From Allomuricauda sp. NBRC 101325 (lineage in GTDB: Bacteria > Bacteroidota > Bacteroidia > Flavobacteriales > Flavobacteriaceae), in assembly GCF_030268205.1 (NCBI RefSeq), contig NZ_BSQF01000003.1:274566-338565 (forward strand): a stretch of 64,000 nucleotides of DNA, in the 5' to 3' direction. A program made the position numbers and the translations under genes. Positions 44,840-54,930 of the stretch are shown here, in pieces. Under the pieces are notes generated by a model. The model was not told where the DNA came from. It did no database searches and saw nothing but the letters and a program-made list of their open reading frames with translations. Every line of letters begins with the position of its first letter. Position 1 is the first letter of the stretch.

Positions 44840-46699
44840 ATGGCAGATACCCAATATACTGAAGATAATATCCGTTCACTGGATTGGAAGGAGCATATTC
44901 GTATGCGTCCCGGGATGTATATTGGAAAATTGGGTGATGGTTCTTCCGCCGATGACGGAATTTACATCCTACTAAAAGAGGTCATCGACAACTGTATCGA
45001 TGAGTTTGTGATGGGCGCAGGGAAGACCATCGAAATCAACATCAAGGAAAATACGGTACATGTTCGCGACTACGGTCGTGGAATTCCTTTGGGAAAAGTG
45101 GTGGATGTAGTTTCCAAGATGAACACGGGAGGTAAGTACGATACCCGTGCTTTTAAAAAGTCCGTTGGTTTGAACGGGGTTGGTACCAAAGCCGTAAATG
45201 CTCTTTCCACCTATTTTCGAGTGGAATCCAATCGGGATGGCCAATCAAAATCTGCTGAGTTTGAAACGGGAAACCTTACCAATGAAGAACTTTTGGAAGA
45301 ATCTTCCAGAAGAAGAGGTACCAAGGTAACGTTCACGCCAGACGAGACCATTTTCAAAAAATACAAATACCGAAATGAGTATGTGGAACGCATGCTCAGA
45401 AACTACGTCTACCTCAATCCTGGTCTTACCATTGTTTTTAATGGGGAAAAATTCTATTCCGAAAATGGATTAAAGGATTTATTGGAAGACAATAATAACG
45501 GAGACGATTTTTTATATCCTATCATCCACTTAAAAGGGGACGATATCGAGGTTGCGATGACCCATAGCAAAACCCAATATAGTGAGGAATATCATTCTTT
45601 CGTTAATGGACAACATACCACACAAGGAGGTACACACCAAGCGGCTTTCCGTGAAGCTGTGGTAAAGACCATCCGGGATTTCTACGGAAAAAATTACGAT
45701 GCTTCCGATGTTCGTAAGTCTATCATTTCCGCGATTTCCATAAAAGTGATGGAACCTGTTTTTGAGAGTCAGACCAAAACCAAATTGGGTTCTACCGATA
45801 TGGGAGGAAAGCTTCCCACGGTACGAACATATATCAACGATTTTCTGGGCACCCAGCTGGACAATTATTTGCATAAGAATCCTCAGACGGCCGAGGCACT
45901 TCAACGGAAAATTGTTCAAGCAGAAAAAGAACGTAAGGAACTTTCAGGAATTCGAAAACTTGCTCGTGAGCGTGCCAAGAAGGCAAGTCTTCACAATAAA
46001 AAGCTTCGGGATTGTCGTGTGCATCTGCAAGACATGAAAATGGACAGAAGATTGGAAACCACTTTATTTATCACGGAGGGGGATTCCGCATCCGGTTCCA
46101 TTACCAAATCTAGGGATGTAAATACCCAGGCAGTGTTCAGTCTTCGAGGTAAGCCATTGAACTCTTACGGAATGTCCAAAAAGATTGTGTACGAGAACGA
46201 AGAATTCAATTTGTTGCAAGCGGCTCTTAATATTGAGGAATCCATGGAGGACTTGCGCTACAACAATATTGTAATCGCAACCGATGCCGATGTGGACGGT
46301 ATGCACATTCGATTGTTGTTGATCACCTTCTTTTTGCAGTTTTTCCCAGAATTGATTAAAGAAAACCATTTATATATTCTTCAGACCCCATTGTTTAGGG
46401 TGCGCAATAAAAAGGAGACGATTTATTGCTATAGCGAAGAAGAAAAAAGAAATGCCATCCAAAAGCTATCTGGTAAACCAGAAATTACCCGATTTAAGGG
46501 ATTAGGGGAAATTTCTCCGGATGAGTTCAAACATTTTATTGGGGACGACATTCGTTTGGAGCCTGTAATGCTGGACAAAGCGATGAGCATAGATAACCTG
46601 TTGCAGTTCTACATGGGTAAAAATACGCCCGATAGACAGGAATTTATCATCAATAATCTTAAAGTAGAACTTGACTTAGTCGAAGAAAACCAACTATAA
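44840..46699 (+). CDS. parE: DNA topoisomerase IV subunit B
   Basis: Type IIA topoisomerase ATPase subunit. 619 residues, the short topo IV form. GHKL motifs: [16 protein letters not shown], and [11 protein letters not shown]; Toprim motifs EGDSASGS and [10 protein letters not shown] at about 415-495. With ParC it decatenates daughter chromosomes. Upstream of parC by 24 bases; a TATTTTTG box precedes it. Confidence 0.95.
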   Translation: MADTQYTEDNIRSLDWKEHIRMRPGMYIGKLGDGSSADDGIYILLKEVIDNCIDEFVMGAGKTIEINIKENTVHVRDYGRGIPLGKVVDVVSKMNTGGKYDTRAFKKSVGLNGVGTKAVNALSTYFRVESNRDGQSKSAEFETGNLTNEELLEESSRRRGTKVTFTPDETIFKKYKYRNEYVERMLRNYVYLNPGLTIVFNGEKFYSENGLKDLLEDNNNGDDFLYPIIHLKGDDIEVAMTHSKTQYSEEYHSFVNGQHTTQGGTHQAAFREAVVKTIRDFYGKNYDASDVRKSIISAISIKVMEPVFESQTKTKLGSTDMGGKLPTVRTYINDFLGTQLDNYLHKNPQTAEALQRKIVQAEKERKELSGIRKLARERAKKASLHNKKLRDCRVHLQDMKMDRRLETTLFITEGDSASGSITKSRDVNTQAVFSLRGKPLNSYGMSKKIVYENEEFNLLQAALNIEESMEDLRYNNIVIATDADVDGMHIRLLLITFFLQFFPELIKENHLYILQTPLFRVRNKKETIYCYSEEEKRNAIQKLSGKPEITRFKGLGEISPDEFKHFIGDDIRLEPVMLDKAMSIDNLLQFYMGKNTPDRQEFIINNLKVELDLVEENQL

Positions 46700-46723
46700 A
46701 CCAAACAAATGCCTCCCTTCTAA

Positions 46724-49351
46724 ATGGAAGAGAACGAAGAACTGAACGATGAAGGTTTAGAAAACCAAGAAGAACCCCAAGACAGTCTGGTAAAGGTTAC
46801 CGGAATGTACAAGGATTGGTTTTTGGATTATGCTTCCTATGTAATCTTGGAACGTGCCGTTCCTGCCATCGAAGACGGATTCAAACCCGTTCAACGCAGG
46901 ATCATGCATTCCTTAAAAGAGCTGGACGATGGTCGCTACAACAAAGTGGCCAATGTGGTGGGGCACACCATGCAGTACCATCCTCACGGGGATGCCAGTA
47001 TTGCGGACGCCATGGTGCAGATTGGGCAAAAGGATTTATTGATTGATACACAAGGAAACTGGGGAAACATTTTAACCGGGGACGGTGCCGCGGCTTCTCG
47101 ATATATTGAAGCTCGACTTTCCAAATTTGCCCTTGAAGTAATTTATAGTCCGAAAATTACCGAGTGGCAACTTTCGTATGATGGGAGAAAAAAGGAACCC
47201 ATCAACCTTCCAGTAAAATTCCCCCTGTTATTGGCACAAGGTGCAGAAGGGATTGCCGTTGGTCTTTCCACAAAAATATTGCCGCACAATTTTATTGAAT
47301 TGATAGATGCCTCCATTAGTCACTTGAGAGGCAAGCGCTTTACATTATATCCAGATTTTCCAACTGCTGGTATCATCGACGTTACCAATTACAATGAAGG
47401 AATGCGTGGAGGCAAGATACGTGTAAGGGCCAAAATTTCGACTCTGGACAAAAACACCTTGGTCATCAACGAAATACCCTATGGCACCAATACTTCCTCT
47501 TTAATTGACTCCATCTTAAAGGCTAACGAAAAGGGGAAAATAAAAATTAAAAAGATTGAGGACAACACTGCTGCAGAGGTTGAAATCTTGGTGCATTTGC
47601 CCACCGGCATTTCTCCAGACAAGACTATTGATGCGCTTTATGCTTTCACAGCTTGTGAATCATCCATATCACCCTTAGGTTGTGTAATTGAAGATAACAA
47701 ACCTTTATTCATAGGAGTAAAGGAAATGCTGGAACGCTCTACCGAAAACACCGTTGAGTTACTTAAAGCAGAACTTGAAATCCAACTGAGTGAGTTGGAG
47801 GAACAGTGGCACTTTGCTTCTTTGGAACGTATTTTCATTGAAAATAGGATTTACCGCGATATTGAAGAAGAGGAAACTTGGGAAGGGGTAATTTCTGCAA
47901 TCGACAAAGGATTGAAACCGCACATCGGCCACCTGAAAAGAGAAGTAACCACCGATGACATTACGCGCTTGACGGAAATTAGAATCAAGCGTATTTCCAA
48001 ATTCGATTTGGAAAAAGCGCAACAATTGATTGATGGATTGGAAGAAAAAATAGCCCAGACCAAACATCATTTGGAGCATTTGGTAGATTTTGCCATTGAC
48101 TATTTCAAAGAACTTAAAAAGAAATACGGTCAAGGTAGAGAGCGTAAATCTGAGATTAAAGTATTTGATGATATTGAAGCCACTAAAGTGGTTATTCGCA
48201 ACACAAAATTGTATGTCAATCGTGAAGAAGGTTTTGTTGGAACCTCGTTAAAACGCGATGAATACGTTACCGATTGTAGCGATATCGATGACATAATTGT
48301 CTTTACCCAAACAGGGGAGATGATGGTCACCAAGGTGGATTCAAAAGTATTTGTGGGCAAAAACATTATCCACGTAGCTGTCTTTAAGAAAAAGGACAAA
48401 CGCACCACTTATAATATGGTGTACAAGCTAATGAAGGGAGGCCCCAGTTACATCAAGCGATTTAATGTTACGAGCATTACCCGCGACAAGATGTATCAAT
48501 TAACAGGGGACAAAACCTCTGCCGAAGTACTTTATTTTTCAGCGAATCCGAACGGCGAGGCAGAGGTCATAACCGTACTATTGCGCCAATCGGGCAGCAT
48601 TAAAAAATTGAAATGGGATCTCGATTTTTCCGATGTGTTGATCAAAGGAAGGGATTCCAAAGGGAATTTGGTCACCAAATATCCAATTAAACGTGTAGAA
48701 CTTAAAGAGAAAGGTGTTTCCACCCTTAAACCAAGAAAAATTTGGTTCGATGATGTGGTCAGTCGCCTAAACGTGGACGGAAGAGGAGAGTTGTTGGGAG
48801 AATTTAAAGGAGATGACCAACTTTTGGTAGTGGAACAAAAAGGAATCGTAAAAACCATTATTCCCGATTTGCTTACCCGTTTTAATGACGATATGATCAT
48901 ATTGGAGAAATGGAATCCGAACAAACCCATCTCGGTGGTGCATTTTGAAGGCGAGAAGGAACGTTATTACCTTAAAAGATTTTTGATTGAAAATCCCAGC
49001 AAAGAAGAAGTGGCAATATCCGAAAGTCCTAAATCCCACATGGAATTGGTTTCCACAGATTGGCGCCCACAATTGGAGATTGAATTTGTAAAACCTCGCG
49101 GAAAGGATGCCAAGCCGAACCTACAGGTCGACGTCGAAGAATTTATTGCCATTAAAGGCATAAAGGCCTTGGGTAATCAACTTACCCCAGAAAAAGTGAA
49201 AACAATCAGCCTTTTGGAACCACTTCCTTTTGAAGAGCCAGAGGAGCAACTTGCAGAGGATATTGAGGTAGTGGATGAGGAGCAAATAGACAATACAAAT
49301 AACGATATAGGCACAAAGAATGACGGTAATGATCAAACTGCTTTGTTTTGA
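46724..49351 (+). CDS. parC: DNA topoisomerase IV subunit A
   Basis: DNA-cleaving subunit of topo IV. 875 residues with the active Tyr127 in AAASRYIEARL, the entry motif EDGFKPVQRRIMHSL, and HGDASIADAMVQI. The C-terminal domain is short and rather acidic, with an Asp/Glu tail from about 845. Follows parE directly. Confidence 0.94.
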   Translation: MEENEELNDEGLENQEEPQDSLVKVTGMYKDWFLDYASYVILERAVPAIEDGFKPVQRRIMHSLKELDDGRYNKVANVVGHTMQYHPHGDASIADAMVQIGQKDLLIDTQGNWGNILTGDGAAASRYIEARLSKFALEVIYSPKITEWQLSYDGRKKEPINLPVKFPLLLAQGAEGIAVGLSTKILPHNFIELIDASISHLRGKRFTLYPDFPTAGIIDVTNYNEGMRGGKIRVRAKISTLDKNTLVINEIPYGTNTSSLIDSILKANEKGKIKIKKIEDNTAAEVEILVHLPTGISPDKTIDALYAFTACESSISPLGCVIEDNKPLFIGVKEMLERSTENTVELLKAELEIQLSELEEQWHFASLERIFIENRIYRDIEEEETWEGVISAIDKGLKPHIGHLKREVTTDDITRLTEIRIKRISKFDLEKAQQLIDGLEEKIAQTKHHLEHLVDFAIDYFKELKKKYGQGRERKSEIKVFDDIEATKVVIRNTKLYVNREEGFVGTSLKRDEYVTDCSDIDDIIVFTQTGEMMVTKVDSKVFVGKNIIHVAVFKKKDKRTTYNMVYKLMKGGPSYIKRFNVTSITRDKMYQLTGDKTSAEVLYFSANPNGEAEVITVLLRQSGSIKKLKWDLDFSDVLIKGRDSKGNLVTKYPIKRVELKEKGVSTLKPRKIWFDDVVSRLNVDGRGELLGEFKGDDQLLVVEQKGIVKTIIPDLLTRFNDDMIILEKWNPNKPISVVHFEGEKERYYLKRFLIENPSKEEVAISESPKSHMELVSTDWRPQLEIEFVKPRGKDAKPNLQVDVEEFIAIKGIKALGNQLTPEKVKTISLLEPLPFEEPEEQLAEDIEVVDEEQIDNTNNDIGTKNDGNDQTALF

Positions 49352-49412
49352 CGCTTTTTCTACCTATTTTTCCCCTGTCACATAACTAAAGCAGACTGCT
49401 CAATTATTCTAT

Positions 49413-50369
49413 ATGGATTTCACAAACCCCCTGGTATATGGTGTACCAGTTTTTATTGCCTTTATTTTACTCGAATTAACTTACAGCAAAACCCACGATG
49501 ACGATCACCTGTACAATTGGAAGGACTTGGCCGCCAGTGGATTTATGGGAATTGGCTCAGCCATTTTAGGACCGCTTTTTAAAGTGGTATTTGCCATTGC
49601 TCTCTTTGAAGGAACTTATGAACTTTTTAATCCGGAGGTAGCAGGGGTGCGCACCAATATTTTAGGATACGAGTCTTTTGGTTATGCTTGGTATGTGTGG
49701 ATACTTTGTCAGTTAGCAGATGATTTTACCTATTATTGGTTTCATAGGGCCAATCATGAAGTTCGAATATTATGGGCCGCGCATATTGTGCACCATTCTT
49801 CAGATAATTTTAATTTGGGGACTGCCATAAGGAACGGTTGGTTCACTATTTTATACAAACCCTTCTTTTACATTTGGATGCCGGCGATCGGATTTCCACC
49901 AGAAATGGTTTTGGTTTGTTTGGGAATAGAGGCTTTGTGGCAGTTTCAATTACACTCTGTATACGTTCCAAAACTAGGGTTTTTGGAAAAATTCATGAAC
50001 ACCCACACCATGCACCAAGTACACCATGCACAAAATGTGGAGTATTTGGATAAAAACCATGGTGGTTTCCTGAATTTTTTCGATAAAATATTCGGAACAT
50101 GGAAAGAGTTGGATGATGATATTGAAGTGAAATACGGTGTAATCCATGCTCCAGAATCGTACAACCCCGTTGTGATTCTTACCCATGAGTTCAAAGATAT
50201 CTGGAACGACACCAAGAAAGTGAAAAGCCTAAAGCACAAACTGATGTACATTTTTGGCCCTCCCGGATGGAGCCATGACGGTAGTACATTAACAGTGAAG
50301 CAACAGCAAGGTTTGTTCAAGAAACACAAAAAAGAAAATCCACAATTGGCGTATCAGCGACCAAATTAA
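49413..50369 (+). CDS. Sterol desaturase/fatty acid hydroxylase family protein
   Basis: 318 residues, second family member in the window. Histidine boxes YYWFHRANHEVRI, AAHIVHHSSDNFN and THTMHQVHHAQNVEYLDKNH; about four to five membrane helices. The C-terminus has an extra stretch to residue 318 not needed for the core. Di-iron hydroxylase of unknown lipid substrate. Its stop overlaps the stop of the convergent TerC gene by four bases. Confidence 0.9.
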   Translation: MDFTNPLVYGVPVFIAFILLELTYSKTHDDDHLYNWKDLAASGFMGIGSAILGPLFKVVFAIALFEGTYELFNPEVAGVRTNILGYESFGYAWYVWILCQLADDFTYYWFHRANHEVRILWAAHIVHHSSDNFNLGTAIRNGWFTILYKPFFYIWMPAIGFPPEMVLVCLGIEALWQFQLHSVYVPKLGFLEKFMNTHTMHQVHHAQNVEYLDKNHGGFLNFFDKIFGTWKELDDDIEVKYGVIHAPESYNPVVILTHEFKDIWNDTKKVKSLKHKLMYIFGPPGWSHDGSTLTVKQQQGLFKKHKKENPQLAYQRPN

Positions 50370-51181
50370 TGATTTTCCAATTGCTCTTCTTCCGTAGATT
50401 TGTTTTTCTGAATCCGGAGGTTGATAAATTCCACCATTAGCGAAAATGCGATAGCGAAGTACAAATACCCTTTGGGTATAGCACCGACTTCGTTATCAAA
50501 AATCACTAAATGGGATAAATGTGCTGACTCCGCAATCAACATAAACCCTATCAAAATTAGAAAAGAGAGCCCCAATACCTGTATGGATGGGTGTTCGTTC
50601 ACGAATTCTCCAACAGGATTTGCAAACAGCATCATGATCATTACCGAAATCACTACTGCAGTAATCATCAAAATCAGGGCATCATTGGGGTCTGGAGAAA
50701 TCCCGTTCGTCATTCCAATGGCCGTTAAAATGGAATCAAAGGAAAATACAATATTGATTACGGTAATCTGAACAATAGCATTCGTGAGTGATGAAGATCG
50801 GGATTTTGTGACCTCACGTTCATCATGACCGCGATCTTCAATTTTTTCATGGATTTCGTGCGTGCTCTTATACAATAGAAAAAGTCCGCCACCGAACAGA
50901 ATAACCGCTTGCCAACTGATTCCTCCAGAGATCCAAGATTCATCCAAAACCAAAAAGGGCTTTTTCATTTTGGTAAGCCATGTAATCCCGAACAATAAAA
51001 TAATTCGCATTACCATGGCCAACAACAATCCTATATTGGTCGCCTTGCGCCTATTTTTCTTTTCCAATTTACCAGCGGCAATGGAAATAAAGATTATGTT
51101 GTCAATCCCCAATACAATTTCCAAAAAAGTAAGGGTCAACAATGCCATCCAGGCATCTGGGCTTGCAAAAATATCGAACAT
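50366..51181 (-). CDS. TerC-family integral membrane protein
   Basis: 271 residues with the TerC pattern: EIVLGIDNIIFISIA near 22-36 and QITVINIVFSFDSILTAIGM near 138-157, with paired acidic residues in membrane helices that bind metal (manganese in characterised relatives). About seven helices. Last gene of a three-gene unit (XRE regulator, lipoprotein, TerC), two bases after the lipoprotein stop. Confidence 0.92.
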   Translation of the reverse strand: MFDIFASPDAWMALLTLTFLEIVLGIDNIIFISIAAGKLEKKNRRKATNIGLLLAMVMRIILLFGITWLTKMKKPFLVLDESWISGGISWQAVILFGGGLFLLYKSTHEIHEKIEDRGHDEREVTKSRSSSLTNAIVQITVINIVFSFDSILTAIGMTNGISPDPNDALILMITAVVISVMIMMLFANPVGEFVNEHPSIQVLGLSFLILIGFMLIAESAHLSHLVIFDNEVGAIPKGYLYFAIAFSLMVEFINLRIQKNKSTEEEQLENH

Positions 51182-51183
51182 GG

Positions 51184-51561
51184 TCAGTCTACTTTATGGG
51201 CTGTTCCTTTAAATTTTCTTGTATCTCCTATTACATTATACTCAAATGTATAGGAAGATTGGGCCGTGGTCAAAATTTTAATATGGATCGACTTTTCCTC
51301 CTCCTTATTTTTTGGACGGATATTCTTAAGCACATATTCGCAATCATTGATCCATCGAATGGAAGAAGAATCCACTTTCCCCTCAAATTCATCAACCTCT
51401 ACATCTTCATACCTTGTAAATATGGTTTTCTTTTCTTCCCCATCAATGGTAGTGGTAAAAGAAAATTTTCCGGTTTTAAAATTTGAACAGTTGCGTTCTG
51501 GCGGTGGTCCGCAGGCCCAGATAAGTATAAAAAAAGCCCCAAAAAGAAGATTCCTAATCAT
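51184..51561 (-). CDS. Small lipoprotein of unknown function
   Basis: 125 residues from ATG 51561; a longer frame to 51597 overlaps the regulator. Lipobox ILIWACGPP (Cys17). The body has ERNCSNFKTGKFSFTTTIDG, an OB-like or small beta-barrel pattern, no named family to me. Situated between the XRE regulator and TerC in one operon. Confidence 0.75.
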   Translation of the reverse strand: MIRNLLFGAFFILIWACGPPPERNCSNFKTGKFSFTTTIDGEEKKTIFTRYEDVEVDEFEGKVDSSSIRWINDCEYVLKNIRPKNKEEEKSIHIKILTTAQSSYTFEYNVIGDTRKFKGTAHKVD

Positions 51562-51593
51562 ACCTACAAAGTAACGGAAAGAAGACGAAAGGT

Positions 51594-51986
51594 TCAATCG
51601 TTTTTAGGGTCGAATATTTTAAAAGTGTCATCCGAATAAAACCACACAATTTTAACTGGCCCTTGTGGATTTGCGGTAGAGGTTTTCGGTGTAGGAATCT
51701 TTTTTTCCAATTCAAGGGTTTCATCAGGAAATTGTATGGACGTGTCCACGTATGTTTCTGCAGGACCTTCACCTACCAAAAACTCACCTTCACCTTTTAA
51801 GAGCCAATATAAATTTACCTCAGGGTAGGAATCCACAAGCTTCATTACAAAATCCAAACTAGGCTTATTTCTTCCATTTAATAAATGGGACATACTTGAG
51901 CGTTGTACGCCGATCTCATCGGCAAAGGCCGATACCGATAAGCCATAATGTTCAATCACTTGCTTTACCCTGTCGATAATATCCAT
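51594..51986 (-). CDS. XRE-family transcriptional regulator
   Basis: 130 residues with an N-terminal HTH (about 15-41: LSVSAFADEIGVQRSSMSHLLNGRNKPS) and a C-terminal Glu/Pro-rich tail ending YSDDTFKIFDPKND. A perfect palindrome ATTTACATATGTAAAT lies one base upstream of its ATG, and a second close copy lies in front of the divergent M14 gene, pointing to autoregulation and control of both sides. First gene of the operon with the lipoprotein and TerC. Confidence 0.9.
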   Translation of the reverse strand: MDIIDRVKQVIEHYGLSVSAFADEIGVQRSSMSHLLNGRNKPSLDFVMKLVDSYPEVNLYWLLKGEGEFLVGEGPAETYVDTSIQFPDETLELEKKIPTPKTSTANPQGPVKIVWFYSDDTFKIFDPKND

Positions 51987-52002
51987 ATTTACATATGTAA
52001 AT
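51987..52002. promoter_or_regulatory. Palindromic operator, copy 1
   Basis: ATTTACATATGTAAAT, a perfect 16-base palindrome immediately upstream of the XRE gene's ATG (51986). Confidence 0.7.
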
Positions 52003-52217
52003 TAATAGGATTAAATATAGAGCAAGTGAATGAATTTACAAGGGTAATTTGAAAATATATACGGAAAAACTGAAAGCTTATATTTATATAATATAAGTAA
52101 AGTAACTGAAATACAATAATATAATTTGAGTTTTTCAATAAGCAGTTACAAATGTCACTTTCGAGCTAAAAACTATCTTTCTGTAGTTTACAATAGTTAA
52201 CTATTTTAATATTTTCA

Positions 52218-52236
52218 TTGTTACATATGTAAACAA
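52218..52236. promoter_or_regulatory. Palindromic operator, copy 2
   Basis: TTGTTACATATGTAAACAA, core TTACATATGTAA at 52221-52232 shared with copy 1, located between the two transcription units, about 10 bases before the M14 gene's -7 box (52246-52253). Confidence 0.65.
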
Positions 52237-52245
52237 CGGCTTGAT

Positions 52246-52253
52246 TACTTTTG
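52246..52253 (+). promoter_or_regulatory. -7 box of the M14 peptidase gene
   Basis: TACTTTTG, perfect TAnnTTTG match; a TTG at 52218-52220 could be the -33 element, but the 25-base gap is long. The operator copy 2 sits between them. Confidence 0.45.
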
Positions 52254-52273
52254 TAAATATTAAAATCAAATTC

Positions 52274-53380
52274 ATGGTGGATCATTCCTTTTATAAAGAG
52301 GATTCAATAAAGGGGCGATATGTTACCCTTGCACAATTACAACATCTTTTCTTGTCTAAAATTCATGCCGCACCTATATATATAGGTAAGTCTGTAAAAG
52401 GAGAAAATATTCCTGCATTTCAGTTTGGCCAGGGGAAATTTAAAGTGTTGATGTGGTCGCAAATGCACGGTAATGAATCTACGACCACGAAGGCAGTTTG
52501 CGATTTGATTCATTTTTTGCAATCCAATGATGCACTGGCAAAACATATTTTAAATAAGTGCACCATATGCGTGGTTCCGATTTTAAATCCAGATGGAGCC
52601 GAAGCTTATACTCGAATAAACCACAATGAGATTGATCTGAACCGTGATGCAAAAGAAAGGACGCAGCCTGAGAGTCAGGCATTACGCAAACTGTTCAAAA
52701 ATTTTAAACCAGATTATTGTTTTAATCTACACGATCAGCGCACGCTATTTAGTGCAGGAAATAATCCAAAGCCGGCTACCGTTTCTTTTTTGTCACCATC
52801 CAGTAACTTTGAAAGAGATATTACCCCAACACGGGAAGCGGCCATGAAATTGATTGTAGCCATGAATTCAGACCTGCAGGAACGTATTCCCGGTCAAGTA
52901 GGGCGATATGATGATGGTTTTAATGAAAATTGTACAGGGGATAGTTTTCAAACCACGGGAACTCCAACCATTTTGTTTGAAGCAGGTCATTATCCAGAAG
53001 ATTATGAACGTGAAAAAACTCGGGAATACATCTTTCATGCATTGATCAAAGGTTTAAAAACCATTGCGGACAACCAAGTTCATGAGTACAGTACCAACGA
53101 TTATTTTAAAATCCCGGAAAACCGTAAGTTGTTTTTTGATGTGATCGTTTTGCACTCAAATAAAGTAAATACTAGTTTTAAAGAAGGGGAGAAGGTAGGA
53201 ATTCGGTTTAAGGAAGTGCTGATTGACGATAAAATTGAATTTATACCCGAAATAGCCGAAAAAGGCACCTTGGAGGGTTATTTTGGTCATAAGCTAATAG
53301 AATGTGTTGATTCCAAGGATTTTGGATTTGGATCTAAGGACAAAAAGATTCTTGAATTGCTCCAAAATTTCGATGTATAA
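52274..53380 (+). CDS. M14-family metallocarboxypeptidase
   Basis: 368 residues from ATG 52274; a TTG 11 codons earlier lies in front of the -7 box and is rejected. Zinc ligands HGNE (His65, Glu68) and His153 in FNLHDQR, catalytic Glu236 in ILFEAGHY: a complete M14 set. No signal peptide, so cytoplasmic or exported by another route. Divergent from the XRE operon and probably under the same palindromic operator. Confidence 0.9.
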   Translation: MVDHSFYKEDSIKGRYVTLAQLQHLFLSKIHAAPIYIGKSVKGENIPAFQFGQGKFKVLMWSQMHGNESTTTKAVCDLIHFLQSNDALAKHILNKCTICVVPILNPDGAEAYTRINHNEIDLNRDAKERTQPESQALRKLFKNFKPDYCFNLHDQRTLFSAGNNPKPATVSFLSPSSNFERDITPTREAAMKLIVAMNSDLQERIPGQVGRYDDGFNENCTGDSFQTTGTPTILFEAGHYPEDYEREKTREYIFHALIKGLKTIADNQVHEYSTNDYFKIPENRKLFFDVIVLHSNKVNTSFKEGEKVGIRFKEVLIDDKIEFIPEIAEKGTLEGYFGHKLIECVDSKDFGFGSKDKKILELLQNFDV

Positions 53381-53454
53381 CAATCATTTTTAGGGAGTTC
53401 TTGTATTTTATGTAAAAAAGAACCATTTTTATTACGTAAATTTCTATTTTCAAC

Positions 53455-53462
53455 TAATTTTG
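53455..53462 (+). promoter_or_regulatory. -7 box of the AsnC/Lrp gene
   Basis: TAATTTTG, 17 bases before the ATG at 53480. Confidence 0.4.
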
Positions 53463-53479
53463 CTGCAAAATTAAATATA

Positions 53480-53959
53480 ATGACCAAAGTTAAGCTAGAC
53501 GAAATCGACCACCAGATCTTAGATATGCTAATCGATAACACTCGTACCCCTTTTACGGATATCGCCAAGAAGTTGTTGATCTCCGCAGGTACAGTGCATG
53601 TTCGGGTTAAAAAAATGGAAGAATCAGGAATCATTAAAGGTTCTTCTTTAACCTTGGACTATGTTAAATTAGGATATTCCTTTATTGCTTATGTTGGTAT
53701 TTTCTTGGAGAAGACCCACCAAACCAAGTTTGTATTGGAAAGACTTAGCCAGATACCTTATGTAACCGTTGCTCACATCACAACCGGAAAATTCAATATT
53801 TTCTGTAAAATAAGAGCAAAGGATACCACGCATGCCAAAAACATCATCTTTAAAATTGATGATATTGACGGTATCAGCAGAACAGAGACCATGATTTCCT
53901 TGGAAGAGAGCATCAACGACAAAAAACGTTTGATGCATACTATTTTCAACGAACTATAG
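53480..53959 (+). CDS. AsnC/Lrp-family transcriptional regulator
   Basis: 159 residues. N-terminal HTH (about 8-50, ILDMLIDNTRTPFTDIAKKL, GTVHVRVKKMEESG) and C-terminal RAM ligand-binding domain (about 70-150, GKFNIFCKIRAKDTTHAKNI). Feast/famine-type regulator; its effector amino acid cannot be told. DinB gene follows 18 bases later. Confidence 0.92.
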   Translation: MTKVKLDEIDHQILDMLIDNTRTPFTDIAKKLLISAGTVHVRVKKMEESGIIKGSSLTLDYVKLGYSFIAYVGIFLEKTHQTKFVLERLSQIPYVTVAHITTGKFNIFCKIRAKDTTHAKNIIFKIDDIDGISRTETMISLEESINDKKRLMHTIFNEL

Positions 53960-53977
53960 AATTAATTTCCGTTTGTT

Positions 53978-54502
53978 ATGTTGCGTTCGGAACTTCCAAC
54001 TTCTGAATACAATAATTTTTACCACACCTATATTCTTGCTTTAGGTGAAATAGAATTATTGTCGGGTTTAAAAACGGGCAAAAAAGATTTTTTGTCGCTT
54101 TTGGACCAAATTCCAGAAAATAAATTGAGTTTCGCTTACGCTGAAGGCAAATGGACATTGGCAGAAGCGATAGTGCACGTTATTGACACCGAAAGGATTT
54201 TTCAGTATCGTGCACTTCGTTTTGCCAGAAATGACAAAACCGATCTTCCTGGTTTTGATCAAGATCTTTATGTTCCAAATTCCAATGCCTCAAGTCGCAG
54301 TTTGGAAAGCTTACGAAACGAGTATAAAGTTGTCCGGGCATCGACCCTTGCTTTGTTCAATAGTATGGATGAAGCCGCATTGCTTCGTATTGGTGTTGCC
54401 AGTGGTTCCCGAATGAGTGTGCGTGCTTTGGGTTTTATCATCAGCGGACATCAGGCCCATCATTCCCGTATAATAAGGGAGCGTTATTTAAAAATGAACT
54501 AA
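53978..54502 (+). CDS. DinB-family protein
   Basis: 174 residues, four-helix metal-binding fold: first His in AIVHVIDTERIF, the later pair in SGHQAHHSRIIRER. DinB family members include thiol transferases and glutathione- or bacillithiol-type enzymes; the substrate is unknown. Probably co-transcribed with the AsnC/Lrp gene. Confidence 0.88.
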   Translation: MLRSELPTSEYNNFYHTYILALGEIELLSGLKTGKKDFLSLLDQIPENKLSFAYAEGKWTLAEAIVHVIDTERIFQYRALRFARNDKTDLPGFDQDLYVPNSNASSRSLESLRNEYKVVRASTLALFNSMDEAALLRIGVASGSRMSVRALGFIISGHQAHHSRIIRERYLKMN

Positions 54503-54506
54503 GCGA

Positions 54507-54836
54507 TCAATAATCGCTCTCCAAATTTTCGGCCTCAAGGTCATTTTCCTCAAAGGATGGTGCATCAAAATCCACAGCGGCTTCAGGAACCAATTCCTTA
54601 TCCAATTCCTTTTCGATGATTTCATCAAAATTGGCAATAAAATTGGAAAGACTCTTGCTAATTTTTACCAAATAGACGGTATCGTCAGTACGTACCTCCA
54701 CAGCTTCTATGATTTCCCCATTTGGTTTTTTAAAAATAATGATATCATCGTCTCCATAACCATCAGGATATGAGTCGATTAATGCGGACGCTGCTTTGTG
54801 GTCCAATTTTTTGTAGTCGATGAGAATGCGTTTCAT
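54507..54836 (-). CDS. Small acidic conserved protein
   Basis: 109 residues, very acidic from about 70 (NFDEIIEKELDKELVPEA, FEENDLEAENLESDY), with a mixed alpha/beta front MKRILIDYKKLDHKAASALI. No named family recognised. Convergent with DinB (4 bases apart). May be a nucleic-acid-mimic or linker protein, but I have no support for that. Confidence 0.75.
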   Translation of the reverse strand: MKRILIDYKKLDHKAASALIDSYPDGYGDDDIIIFKKPNGEIIEAVEVRTDDTVYLVKISKSLSNFIANFDEIIEKELDKELVPEAAVDFDAPSFEENDLEAENLESDY

Positions 54837-54930
54837 AATGGTTAGTTATTAATTGCATTTCTAAGCTAGACTATTTTCTTATCGGCCCGTACAAAGAGTT
54901 GTAAATGAAAAAAAGTAGTAGGTGAATCGC

